Source of the DNA: Tyto alba
Taxonomy: Eukaryota > Chordata > Aves > Strigiformes > Tytonidae
Assembly (NCBI RefSeq): GCF_018691265.1
Contig: NW_024881300.1
Span: 4,049,046-4,113,045, forward strand
Direction of reading: 5' to 3'
DNA: 64,000 bases
Below the pieces are notes generated by a model, which made no database searches, had not been told where the DNA came from, and saw nothing but the letters and a program-made list of their open reading frames with translations. Shown here piece by piece: positions 12,364 through 25,150 of the stretch. Both the position numbers and the translations under genes were made by a program. The first letter of the stretch is position 1; every line of letters starts with the position of its first letter.

Positions 12364-15300
12364 AAACTCGCCAGTTATTTTATCAGTTGTAAACTGTGCA
12401 TTGAACTCCAGTGATCTCTGATAGTTCAGAACTTACATAAGTTCAAAATTTAACTCTTAAAATTACCTGGAACATATTTAAGATTAAGAAGCTCAGTCAC
12501 TTCAGAAATGAGCAAAAATTTGGTGTTACAAAAAGATTTCAGTCTCCTCCAGCTTACACACAGCATGATAGCATTTGTATTATCAGTAAAGCCACCTAAC
12601 TTTGCATTTAGAACCCAGGTTCCAGATCAGATGCTCACTGTGAGGTTTTTTCAAGTCATTTTAAATCAAAGGATTGAAAGAAATAAGAAACTTTGTTATT
12701 TAAACTCCTTCACTTTTCAGACTTGATGGGGGAAGAGCACATTTGTACACACTTCCACATTTTTCATCACAAAATTCTACTTGGTTCATTGTCAAATTAC
12801 TGATACAAAAGCTTGTAATTTCATCTTTTACAGAAGTTACTCTCGTTTTTCTTATCTTTAAATGAGTAAAAACCTTATTAACACATGTAATAACCTACTA
12901 GTAAAGCACCAAATCACATCAGGAAACAGAAATAATGAGTGACAGTCGTTCTAAAACTTCCACTAAATCAAATCCTAGCATGTTGTCGAAACAGCACCAA
13001 TTTGTAAACCTACAAATGTTCTTCTAGTAATACCATGGTAGTTTTATAATCTGATTAATGCAACCAAGCCTCCAAAAGCTCATACTTCTATCACATCAAG
13101 ATTAAAGACTTCAGAGAACAGCGCTATTCAAGGAAACTGAAAAGTAAAGAAGGAGCCATTCAGTAGTATCCTCAGGAGAAGCCACTGCATTTAAAATTAT
13201 CACTGAAGTGATAGTTGTATCAATATTAATTTAACAGATAGGTTCTTCTGCAACCATTATCTCTAAAACAGAACTGATTCAGGCTGCATGAATCGATAGG
13301 GAAACAGCTAATGTTCAGCATAAGAACAGCCAAATGTGTCCATATGGACCTCAGTATTCAGACCTGTACAAGTCAGGGCCCAGCTCACAGGCTGACTATG
13401 CCTCTCTTGCACAGGAAGAAACAAACCCCAGAAAGAAGACTGCTTGTTTGCACTTGGCTGTGGCCCCACAGCAGTACAGGTGGGACAGAAGGAATAACAA
13501 AGCCTACAAGAGCCACTAAAAATAATCCAGTTAAAAACTTCAAATAGTTACCTTCCATTTGTAGCACTCTTCCTGGGTAATTTATGGAACAAAGACCTAG
13601 GAGCCTCTGCAGATAAACTGCTAACTCTGGTACCTCAGCTGAAACACATGTGCAATTACCTCAGTTTTAGTCTAATTATCTCCTGCACTCCTTGTTTAGA
13701 AGGTTTCTGTGTTCAGAAACCTGATACAAGAACTCATTTTTGTCACTCTGTATGAACATGTCCCTGACTTTATAGTTACTAATTCCAGTAATAACCTTTT
13801 GAAGACACCCACTAGGATGTCAAGGTGCTTGTGAAAGTTATTTCCTTAATTGTTTGGAGATTCAGCGATCTCCTAAAGTGATTCTTTGTTGCAACAAAAA
13901 TAACATTTTCCACTTACAGCTCCTCCAGAAACATCAAAAGGGAAAAACCTCACTGACCATACAATGGATATTCCACATCTTTTCCTCCACCCAAGTTTTC
14001 ACAGAGATTAACCAACAGAATATCCTGTGACAAGTCAATGTTGTAACACAGCAACCCCCTGAGAATCTCATAACTACAATCCAATACTATGGTCCTTTTT
14101 CAAGAACACTTGTAGAGCCAAAATACTGCTGTGGTTGCTCTTCACTACCTAGAACAAAGCAACTTTTTCCATGGTGGAGTAATTTGAGTTAAGAATTTTA
14201 GGGCCACTCCCGTTGCCACTGTGGGTTATCAATAAACTTTAAAAATGCTGTTTACAGTTAAAATATCACTGTTCTACTACTAGCAGACCCACAGTTAACT
14301 ATGCTTTCAGATTACAGATACAGTGTACTGCCAAGTAAAATCTATATTCTATCATTTCGGAACAAAGTAGAGTGCCAAATCACATGTACAGCACAAAGGT
14401 CCTATATTAAACACTACCTGAATTTCTCTGGATTCTTTAAAGGTGTGTAAACATTACAGCAATAGCCTAGCTTATTAAAAATCTAAGAGGTTCAAAGTTC
14501 TCTTGCTTGTCTCACTTAAACAAGTCCTTATCTTCAAAGTCAGCGATTTGCAAACATTTTCATTTTACAGTTTTGCTAATGTAGCATAGCTGGTGTTATT
14601 TCTATTTATCAAAATAAGATAAGTACTTAGCAGACTAAGTTTGCCTATAGTCCACTCACATTGAAAGATTTACTCTTCTTAAAATTAAGACCAAAGTTTC
14701 AGTATTTATGTTAAAAATAGACATAATTCTATTCCTCTCTGCTCCCTAGATTTCCAAGAGAAGGATTCAGACAAGACAAGCAACTTCTCCAAACATTCAA
14801 CCATCTATCACTATATTATTTTTTTTTTTTTATTCTTAGAGAGTAAGCAACATTGTCAGCAATCCGTTTCCAACAGTAGCTGCCAGATAACTGCAGGTAA
14901 AATACTCTCAAGCTGTCATTAAGTATCGATCACTAAAGAGATTCCTGAGCTGTAAATACATCTGTCAAAGCCTGTTTGTTCATCACCACTGGAACAAAGA
15001 AACTACTTGATACCCTGCCACTTCTCAGTGCTCTAGATTGTATTTGCGACACTGTAGTCTGAAAACAAAGATCAGTTTATATAGTAGTTTTTAAATCAAT
15101 GTGTAAGTCTAAGAACTCCATAAGGGAAAACACAGTAAAAGAAACTAGGTTTTATTTCAAGGTTTTTGGACATTAGTGAATATTGTCTGGTTATCTACCA
15201 GACACAAAAGCAGCATTTGTTCCCATCAGATACTTCAGGGGTCAAAGAAAGCAAGAAGAAATGAATGACTCATTAGGTTTACTACCCTGCAAAGTGCCTG

Positions 15301-15719
15301 TTTGCTTGAGATACAAATTAGATTCTCAAGATGTACTTTACAGAACCTATAATTTACTGGTCCACTAGCCATTCATGTTAAAAGTCTTAAATTCGAAGAA
15401 AAAACAACAAACCTAAATGCAAAAATAACAGAACCATCCTCTTCAATTGCATCATCATTGACCACTCTTCTAACAAAATGCTACGTTATCTACATCAGTG
15501 CTGGCCACGTCCATGACGGTGGTTAAACTCCAGAACACTGTAACTGTGGTTGTTAACACCATAAATGTTGATGATCTCTTATGTACTTTTAGTGACAAGT
15601 CCTCCCCAATGGTATTATATTGTATTGATTGCTCAGTAAAGGTTTCTGGGTCATCCCTATACTCTGTTTATTCCCCTTGATCAAGATTAAAAAGAAGTAC
15701 TGTAAAACAGACTTTCTAA

Positions 15720-15741
15720 TTTTTTTTTTTTTTTTTTTTTT
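15720..15741 (+). repeat. T22 run
   Basis: Homopolymer in NFATC3 intron 2. Confidence 0.9.
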
Positions 15742-17340
15742 CTGGAAATCTTACAACTGAGAACCTGCTTCAGGGGAGACAAGTTGGACATGGAAGAGCT
15801 ATATACACTGTAACTGATAACATTAATTTCTGTAAAACAAGTATACAGATCACTTGAAAATACTAGTAACGATAACTCGTCTTCCTAATACAGCAGCTTT
15901 GTACTTGAGGAAGCTGTCTGGAATCTAAAGAGGAAAATTTTAATAAAATGGGTCAGTCTTGAAAAGCTTCCCAATATTATACAGTTTCATAAATATTTAC
16001 TAGATAGAAATTTCACAGTTTCAAAGACTTAACGATACACTTAAGATAATTCACAGGATCATACTAACCGCTTTCAGTTGGTGCCTCAGTGTGAGCAAGA
16101 GTATCAAATTTAGATATTTGAATATGAAAAGACTCTAGGAAGAAGCACTTTCTTGGGTATTCTTTTAGACTTTTTATAACCTATACTGACATAGACTATC
16201 TACAGAAGAAAGTGAACATGAAGCATCTATGCTTCCCTTCCAATAACCAATACAGATTTGGGGAAAGGAGTGAAAGGAGAAGAGAATCTCATTAATAAAA
16301 GAATCTGAAGTAACTTTATGCAAAAGCCTAGAAATAGGTCTTACAATGAGATTTAATTAAAAAAACCCTGTGTTTTTTATGTGAGTTAAACTTCAACACT
16401 GTATGTTCAAGAAAAAGTCATAAAATCAGCATCTTCATGAAGTGTTGGGGTAATAAGCAAATGGGGTGGTCAGATGTACTATCACTACATTAAGGTCCCC
16501 AAAAGAAAGAGATTTTCACAGTGGAGAGGAGGAAAGCATGAGACACAGATAAAGCCATTTCTTATCCATCATTCTGGGGGTAGGCTGGGGTTGGAAGAAA
16601 GAGGTATCTTATTAACAGTAACAGGAGTAATAACGTAATAAATAAAATTATCAAATAACTGAATTGCTGAATAGTCTGTAAAATGACCAATTTAATCTGC
16701 CATCAAAAGAGTGCTCATCTGCCAAGGTACTTGGTTAATGACATCACAGACAGATACCTTCCCTATTCCTAGATATAGAAGACACCACCACCTGGTTCTT
16801 TTTTACCTATTTGAAAGCAATTGTTGCACTGGTTCTGTCCATTGTCACGTGTCCATAGACTTATCTTTGACAAGGAGGCAGAACTGTCACTCAGGGCACA
16901 TAATACACATATGTTTTTCATATGCTACACACTGACAGATTATGTGTTTCTGTGACCAAATGACAAGCTGTCACCTACCAGAATTGTTTGGATGGCATCT
17001 GAAATATGACTAAAACACTCAAAAGCATGATACATATTTTGAAAATTTGTGAAGTATTGCACACTTACAGAACGCCGAAGAAAGAAAACATGGTCAGGAC
17101 TTCATAAACAAGATTACAGAATTACAAACCCTTAGATAGTATTCAGAGAAGACAGTGCTATCTGCACATTTCACACCATATCACATGTGAGGCAAGTTCT
17201 CCCAACTTCTACCAGGAGTGAGTTCATTGCAGCTGAGCGTGCTCACTGCTCAGTCACTTCATATGCTTGGAATCAATACTCCAGTTTACTGCATGCACTA
17301 CTTTGTACTTGACTACACCATCAACACATTGAAAAAACAT

Positions 17341-17380
17341 ATTAATTGTAATCTCTATTGTAATTTATATTACAATTAAT
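17341..17380. repeat. Perfect 12-bp inverted repeat, AT-rich
   Basis: ATTAATTGTAAT (17341-17352) and its exact reverse complement ATTACAATTAAT (17369-17380) are separated by 16 bases. The sequence beyond stays AT-rich (TATATAATACATA). In NFATC3 intron 2. Confidence 0.9.
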
Positions 17381-20215
17381 CTATTACTATATATAATACA
17401 TATTAAAGATATAAATCGCAATTAATATCCAAGTCCTTATGACAGTTGAGGTGCTCGCTTTTCATCACTGTCATAAACTATCCAAGTAACAGTGGATCTT
17501 CTTGCATTTCATTTTTATTCATAAAATATAAAAGTCAACTTACCTTCTCTACTTTATAAGCATCAAAATTACCAAATACTATATGACAGAGTGAAATGTT
17601 TTAACATACTGAAGATGTATAGTCTCATAGCGTCTGTGGAACAGGCTACAACCACTAAGTAATTCAACACTTCACTGAGGATACAGCTGCCAATGCAGGC
17701 ATTTCCATTAATTCAATAGTCAGACTGTATTTCTGGCAGCAAATATATACAGCTTAATAGTTTCATGTAGTTTTACTTGTGAACAGGTGTAGTCTTTATT
17801 GTCTTCTGCCTGTTTGCCCATTTTATATTTAGAAAAGCTCTTCAGTGCCAGCTTCTAAATAAATCCTGACATTTAAAAAAAATATTTTTACTTACTCAAA
17901 AAAGTAAAATTGACTTTTATTCAGGTCTGCTTGGTTCTCTCCACTACAAGAAGAAGCAGGTTTAACTGAGTATCTATTTTTGTAACTATTTTGGTCATCC
18001 CACAAAAGAACCAGATGCACACCCCACCTTGTTCATGTGCTCTTATGCTTCAGTAGCACTCACCTTTTCTGAACTATGTTAGCCTGTGAGCCAACAAAAA
18101 AGCCAAGTTAGGACTGCAGAGTATCCTACACAGATATAATACAATTCCAAAATACACAAGTTAAGGAAAAGTAGATATTGTTGTTTTAGTTAGAATGAAA
18201 AGATTGCAGTAACAGACTGAAAAACTTTTAATAACAGATGAGCAGAATGCAACAGAATATTAAAAAAATCCTTCAAAGACAGTTAATGTATCTGTCAACA
18301 TTGTAGTTTCAGATCTGGTAAAACAGAATTTGCCAGCTAGCAGCTCTGTATCTTTACTGTTAAACTTCACATTCACAAACAGTTATGCAGAAGGACAGTA
18401 AAGAAAAAAAAAAAAAGAAATAATAATCACTTCTACTCACTGAAGTCAATACATCTCTAAGGAGAGATTAAAATCTGCAGTTATACAATTGTGTAAACAT
18501 GACAAAATGGCTGAATAAGCATTGTTTAAATATATTTAGATATTAACAATCTAATCTAGTTGATGACTTCTAAAGAATTTATACAAAACTTCATTTTAAA
18601 ATTAACAGAACCTTAGTATTAATAAAAATGAGCCTTCTGGGTGACACTGATATATCAACACATAGGATATATTCAGCAGTAGAACTGAGAAGTTCATTGT
18701 CAGACCTCAAATGAACACTGAGGTTTATCTGATAGTACCTATTAGAAGTTACCTTTTTGGGAAACTGCTAAAGCTAGGATTCACTTATCGTCCATTTGTT
18801 TTAAGGATATTTCAGTGTACCCTGAAAGTAATGGTCTATCTTTCATCAATTTGTGTTTGCAGCTTCCTTCTTAGGTACTCAATTGTAAAAGTTACACCTG
18901 AATTTTCTCCGTCAGCTCTCTGCCTTAAACCCACATGGAAAGGGTCAGCTATAGCAATCTTTAAAAGATGACTGAGTGCTTCTACATTCTGCAAGATGGA
19001 CACCCCTGAGAATATTCATGTACCCAACAGAGAATGAGAACAGGTATTCTAAAACATTTTTTCAACAGCCTTGTTCATCTGACAAGTCCTCAGGAAATAA
19101 TATATCAAGATGTTAGAGTGATGCAAGAATGATATCTGAATTTGGAAAAAGCCACTATAGAAAGGGGAAATATATAAAAACTAGCATGTTACCATTAAAG
19201 CCAGCATCCACTTTTCAAAAAGTTGTACTTTTGAAGGAGGTCCCCAAAAAGAATGCCTCTTCAGTAAGCTTGGCTTACTGGGCAATTGTTAATTCCAGTT
19301 TTCTGCTAAGAATTTAGAATTCTGAGAGCAAATGAAAAAAGCCTCCTCTAAGGGCATTTCTGAAACTTGGTCAGAAACATTTCTTCCTTTATTTTGCTTC
19401 ACTTACTTTGGGGGAAGAGGTGGTAGTGGTGAGGAAAATGTTAAAACCATGAATGTTTTCTAAGTCATTCTTTCTAAAATTACAGAGTGTGAAAACAAGT
19501 GCTTTGCAAAGATGACTTTGCAATAAGAACACTGTATTTTGCCATTAACTTTTAGGATTTAAGCTTTGCCTTTTCCAAAATAAAGCCTGTATGTGGAGAA
19601 TCCTACCCACTACGATCCCTCCCACCAAGAAAGAGGAATTGCTTCATCCACTACAACCTTGAAGAGCAAAGCTCAAGCATTACCTATGGACAGAACGATA
19701 CTATTTTAATCAAAGTTATTTTAAAATCAATACAGACTACCATGGAAGCACTGACATTTAAACATATAATATAGCTTCTGTATGGATAGTAGTGCTTTAC
19801 AGATACTACTCTCATGTACCTTTCTTACAAAATGTCCACAGCTCCTACGAGTACCTCCTTACCCCTTATTTTTAAAACCTACTAGAGCAAGCAAAAGGTT
19901 CAGGTATCAAATGTGTAATCACAGTATCTGTCCATCCAGCAGCAACGCTGACATTTGATTCAGCTGGGCTCTGCATGTATGCAAACAAACTTTATTTACT
20001 TAAAACTAATCCTACGTTACAATGCATCTACTGGATTTTTAAAAGAAAAAAAAAGATGGGTATTTGATATCTCAACTTGCTTTTTCCTAATTACATCATC
20101 TACCTGCCTACAAGAAGTTTTCTTTAAGAAGACGCAAAGCATCACTGAAATATAAGCACATTTGTATGTTTATTTAAGATACACAGGAGGTGAAAAATGG
20201 AAGCGAAGGACTTAC

Positions 20216-21344
20216 CGAAATATAGGAGTGTGACCAGGCTTTGGTTTGTTCCAAGTAAAGTGCGAAGGAACAGAAAGAAATTGGTCTCCGGGCAAATCTT
20301 TTTTCAATGTGTGCTGAGATCCAGAGCAGTCCTCTACTGCAGTTTCAAGTGATGATGATAAGTTACCCTGTTCTTCAGGACAGATATCTATTTTTCCAGA
20401 TAAAGTGGCAGTCTGATCCTCTGAGGTCTTTCTTGTTTTTAGAGGAATATCAGTCTCTGTACAACACTGAAATGGTGAAAGGCCAGAATTAAGGCCTTGT
20501 ACGTTATGGATGGAAGTGTTTAGCCATGTGTCTTCTGTTATGCTTCCTCTGGGAGAATGGCCAGGTGATGGAGTTGGAGAATGGTGAGGAGAAAGAGAAC
20601 CAGCATAGCAAATCTCAGCACTGGAGTGTCGTCGTTTCCCACAGGGGGATGTAGGTCTTGATGAGGGCCTTGATGTTGGTCTAGGGCTTAGCCAATTTTC
20701 ATCTGTAATACTAGTTCTAGGAGAATGACAGGGAGACTGTCTAGGTGACAAGGCATGCCCAAATCCATAAGGCTGCTGCCAAGATTCATCACTGGGACCT
20801 CTCGGAGAACCACCAGGAGATGCCAAAGGAGAGCCAAGGGTAAATCGAGCAGCTGCTTCATTTAGCTCTGAGTCGACATCATCATAAACATGGGAAATGG
20901 ATTCACATGAGGAAGCATCTGAAAACCAACTTCTGGACGAAATGCTGCTGGCAGGGCTTGGACTAAGGGATGATTCCCTATATGATGGCTCAAGAGGAAG
21001 ATAGAGATGGTCCCGTGAAGGCCTTTCCATATACTCATTTTCTGTGCCATTTGTGTGCAATTCATCTTCATTGGCTTCAATTCCTTGATGACAGTTAGGT
21101 GAAATAGATGTAATTTGAATACTAGGGCACTCAAAGGGTTTGGGTCCACCTAGTGGACTGTATTTGGATTCCGGTACTTCACAAGTTCCTTCATAGCTCT
21201 TATGACTCTGAAGCCTTGCAGGTGGTGACAGAGGAGAGTGAGACTGCAATCCATGGCGAGGAATACAAATTGGCTGATTTACAGAGGATGATGGTTGGTC
21301 TACATTAAAGATGTATATAGACGCACAGTCATCTGACTCAAGAT
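20216..21344 (-). CDS. NFATC3: NFATC3 coding exon 2 (calcineurin-regulatory domain)
   Basis: This 1,129-nt exon encodes residues 34-410 (first and last codons split). It starts after TTCTGTTTTCAG with [16 protein letters not shown] and ends at TPIFR before the donor CG|GTAAG. Visible in order: the PxIxIT calcineurin-docking motif PSIQIT at about 107-112; the serine-rich region [19 protein letters not shown] at about 161-179; SP-type repeats at about 233-256 ([19 protein letters not shown]) and 285-307 ([16 protein letters not shown]); a basic segment CGKRRHSS at about 268-275 with the NLS-type KRR; a second basic element KTRKTSED at about 336-343; and the LxVP calcineurin site LSVP at about 390-393. 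In the family these serines are phosphorylated by kinases such as GSK3, DYRK and CK1 to keep the protein cytoplasmic, and calcineurin removes the phosphates. All these modules look intact, so this is a functional gene rather than a pseudogene. Confidence 0.97.
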
Positions 21345-21359
21345 CTGAAAACAGAATAG

Positions 21360-21388
<29 letters not shown>
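21360..21388 (-). repeat. A29/T29 homopolymer beside the exon 2 acceptor
   Basis: Twenty-nine A on the plus strand, so T29 in the NFATC3 transcript, ending 15 nt before the intron 1/exon 2 border. It extends the polypyrimidine tract of the acceptor. Tracts of this length mutate fast and often differ in length between individuals, and the exact count may carry sequencing error. Confidence 0.95.
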
Positions 21389-21393
<5 letters not shown>

Positions 21394-22254
21394 CAGTCAG
21401 AATGCAATACCGGAAAAATGCCATAAACAAAATCCTTTGCTTCCCAGGTATGTCCCGTTTTCAACATCCTAGACATTTCCCATTACATTAGCTACACAAA
21501 ATAAAGTTAATTGTTACTTTTAAGTTTTCCCCAGCCATATTCACACTTAACTGACTACAGCAGAGTTTTCTATCATACATCTTGTTTTCAACCAGATACC
21601 ACAGTTCATACATGTCTTCAGTGGTTGAAAGTATAATACAGATCAAATTAGTTTGAAATCTTGAAAGAATCTAAACTGGAACACTCTATTCAAACTTTAT
21701 CTTTTATAACCACATTCCATTCATAATTAAACATTTTTAATCATAATCCAGTACAAATTAATCTTTTTGACATGAATAGGACTGATACTTTCTGCAAGCA
21801 CACTAGTCAATATTTATATCACATACATTGTATTTATCTCCTTTAACACTAGAAAGCATCTTACAGTGACTCAGACTTCAATTAAGGTTATAAACAACCA
21901 AAAACATGCAAACAAAAGAGGTCTAACAAAGAATATTATTAAAGGTATTAGGAAGATTTTGAAGATCTTTTTTGGTTGCTTAGAAAACTCTCAAACAGCA
22001 TTTTTCAAGCGCAGTCTCACAAAGTTGGAGCACAAGTTGTTCAGCAAAAAAAAAAAAAGGCAAAACAAAATATTCTCAGGCCTCACTAACTTATCCAAAA
22101 CACAGGAAATATTCCTAAGAAAAACAAGCAACTGAGAGGGAGTGCAAATCCAGTTAACAAAATCAGCAGCTTTGTCTTACAGAACTGAAGTAGATTTGCT
22201 TGCCCGGCTTCTCAATATTGAATTAGCTGCCAGTATGAGACATTTGTCTGAAAC

Positions 22255-22292
22255 AAGAGTAGAAGACTCTTCCTTATTAAGAGTAGAAGACT
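22255..22292 (+). repeat. 14-bp direct repeat AAGAGTAGAAGACT
   Basis: Two perfect copies at 22255-22268 and 22279-22292, 24 bases apart start to start, in NFATC3 intron 1. Confidence 0.9.
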
Positions 22293-24165
22293 TTTTTCTT
22301 CTTTTGTAACCATCATGCTTCGACTCTTGTTTCTTTCCCCTTGTAAAATAAAGCCTTCCCTCTATAATCCTGGAGACCACAGGTAGTTCACTAGAGTATA
22401 TCCCCTCCTAGAAGACAGAATTAAATGTACTTGGACCATCCCCTCTAAAGACAGAAACTAGTCTCAGACTCTGTTAACAATATTGTCTCTACAACCCAAG
22501 TAATTTGTTCTAATGCTGACTCACTTTGCGAGCTTTTGACCCATCACTAACATTGAACAACATTAAAATTAGTTTCTAGTGCTTTGTGTGTGGGGGGGTT
22601 ATTTTTTAAAGGTATTTTTTCAGTGGTAGGGGAAGCATAAATGTTTCTGCAAACTAAAATGCTCCTGTGTCAAATGTGACAACGAGGCATCATGTTCATA
22701 GAATTATTTTGCATAAATCCAGACTGGATGACATTCATTGCATCTCTGAACATTAGTTAGCTCTGTTTGTTTTGGGGTTTTATTTTTTTGTGTTTTTTTG
22801 ATTTTGTTTTTTGTTTGTTTAAAAATTGTTTTTATTGTGAGTAGCAACAGAATATTAATACTTATTTTAAAATAAATCCAGTCTCTGTCACAGTCAGATA
22901 AAACATCCAGACAGAAAGCCATGTATTTTAGGCCTTTCCATGACGAAAAAAATTAGTATGTTATTCAAGTCATTCTATTATCAGTTTCACTAATAGCAAT
23001 CAGCTTAAAATTAACTAAAACAGAAACAAAACAAAACAGCATCTCTCGGACGCAGCAAGGAAGCATTTTTAAATGGAGAGAAAGCATACTTTCACCAAGG
23101 AAGGACTATATTCCTCAGACTTTAAAAAAAATAAAAAAAAAAAAAGGCTGAAGGTTCACAGGTAGGGAACAGCTCTATTAGTAACCTATCTATTAAAGGA
23201 GGCACAAAATTGCATTTAAGACTAGTCCTAAGTAGTTTTATAAGCACTATGTAATTTTATATATATAACCTATAATGATATCATTAACTACTATTCTATG
23301 TGTTAAGAGCATAAAAAATTAGTATAGGTTAATTTCTAAATATGCATACACTAAAAGGATCAGAATACTTAAGGAGGACTATTTTGATATCATACAAATA
23401 ATTAACAGAAGCTCTCTACATTGAACATTATCAAAACTGCATTAGCCTACCCTGTCACTAGGATAACAAACATTTTTTAAAACTGTAACTGGGGGGGGTC
23501 TTTCTTTTTGCTGTCTCCCCACCACAAAACATAAAATGCAGACACTAGTTAGTTACATATTTTCCACATCTATCAGTATATTCACGTGCAAGACCACAGA
23601 TGTTCTTGTGTCCTAACTCAGTATTAGAGGCACAGGTCAAGGAAATTAAAAAAAAAAATCCTAATAAAAGCTATTGTCCACATACTCAAAACTTCAAAAT
23701 GAAAGTTACAGTTATGAAAAACTTGAAATAATAATAATAAAAACATTATAGGAAAACAACAGTTGGAATTCTTCAAGTCCTGTACATAACCATTTACTGT
23801 CACTAATGGCTTTAGAAACAGTAGCAGCACACTGTTTGTGCTAAAACTCTCACCCTTTCAAAGAGCCTTATTTCTCTTGCAGCAATAATCAAAAAAGATT
23901 AAAATATTTAAGACAATTTGTCCACTTTCAACATCACTGGGATTTACAAAATGCAGATATACATTCAGAATTTAAGTTTCATATAGGTGAAGTGGAGAGA
24001 TCAGACTACCACAGAATTATCAACACCAGCTGGGAAGAACTGGGGGAGAGATGGAAAAGGCAGAAGAGCACTCTTCTGACTCAGGCTTCTTTGGTTCCTC
24101 TCCACAACAAACAACTTCTAGTGAGTTTGGCACCATGCTCTCCCATTACCCCTCCCCAGCAGCAT

Positions 24166-24185
24166 ACACACACACACACACACAC
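24166..24185 (+). repeat. (AC)10 microsatellite
   Basis: Ten AC units in NFATC3 intron 1; likely polymorphic in length. Confidence 0.95.
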
Positions 24186-24399
24186 TCAAACAGGAAGCAA
24201 GAAACCTAGAGTAAGAACTATTCATCACCAAGCCCTCTAACCAATTCGAAGAAACTAGTATATATACAAAGGTGAATATAACTTGGGTGAAAGAAATGGT
24301 GTCAGGGTGGGGAGGGAAGAGAAAAACAAACAGCTGACAACCCTTAAGATGGAAAGAAGTGACAATAGCTCAAATCCAACATAGGGCTTCAAGAAACCA

Positions 24400-25150
24400 A
24401 AGGGTAAAAACAAACCTCAGGAAAGCCTCATAACAGACAAGTGCAAGACAAAAAAAGTTATGGAGAAGACCAAGGCAAAAAATGGAGTCACGGAATTCTG
24501 GTTACTTAACAGGGCAGCTACTACAGCCAAACAATCCTACTGGGGAAGGAAAGACAGTAAAGAACTGAAGTTGGCCAAGTCATGAGGCCTTCACTGACCA
24601 TAAAATACAAGAAAAAAAAGCATTCAAGAAACAGAAACTAGGTCAGATAACTAAGGTAGAACATAAAAACTACCACAAGCACATAAGGGACAAGATGCTA
24701 GATAGGATAGACACAGCAAAATACAAAGACCAAGAGAAACCGTGACATTCACATCAAAAGCTTGTCATGACCCTGAAAAGGCAGGTGTGTCAAATGCTTT
24801 TGCTTTAGTAAAGCCAACTGAGTAAATTGCTAACAAAGTTAACAGCAATGAAGAGTAAGGAAAACTGGACTAAATAAAAGGTTAAAAAGTACTGAAGAAT
24901 TATGTGCCAATAAGTTGAACTTCAGTTTTAGAAAAAGTATTAATAGTTTATTTGTTCCAGTAAGCATTTAAAAGGAGTCAGGGAAACAAAACAAAAAGTC
25001 AGTGTTTGCTAAGAACAAAACCACGTCAAAAAAATGTTGTTTTATGATCAAAGGAGGTCTTCTGGATAGCTAGCATAGAAAGAAACTCAACTTTGTTTTA
25101 ACTTAGTAAGACTTTTAACACTACCATGCATAGAGAAGCCACTGAGTCTT
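24400..25150 (+). mobile_element. Degraded CR1-like LINE internal fragment
   Basis: Several short blocks appear in the order expected of the CR1 reverse transcriptase region: AAGAACAAAACCACGTCAAA, then TTTTATGATCAAA, then AGTAAGACTTTTAACACTAC followed by CATGCATAG. They resemble the 'frame spanning the CR1 FYDH / SKAFDT' nucleotide blocks. There are many indels and no open frame. Both borders and the assignment are uncertain, made by eye. Confidence 0.4.

Larger units (their letters stand above)
9325..20215 (-). other. NFATC3: NFATC3 intron 2
   Basis: A 10.9-kb intron bounded by GTAAG at 20215 and TTTGCAG at 9325. It is AT-rich and mostly single copy as far as can be judged by eye. It holds a large poly-A/poly-T low-complexity block (12161-12363), T runs at 11925-11941 and 15720-15741, an inverted repeat at 10713-10755 and an AT-rich perfect inverted repeat at 17341-17380. 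I see no exon, RNA gene or intact mobile element in it. Confidence 0.9.

Noticed and set aside
24166..24185. Array-like (AC) repeat considered as part of a larger tandem array
   Set aside because: It is a simple microsatellite with no spacer structure.
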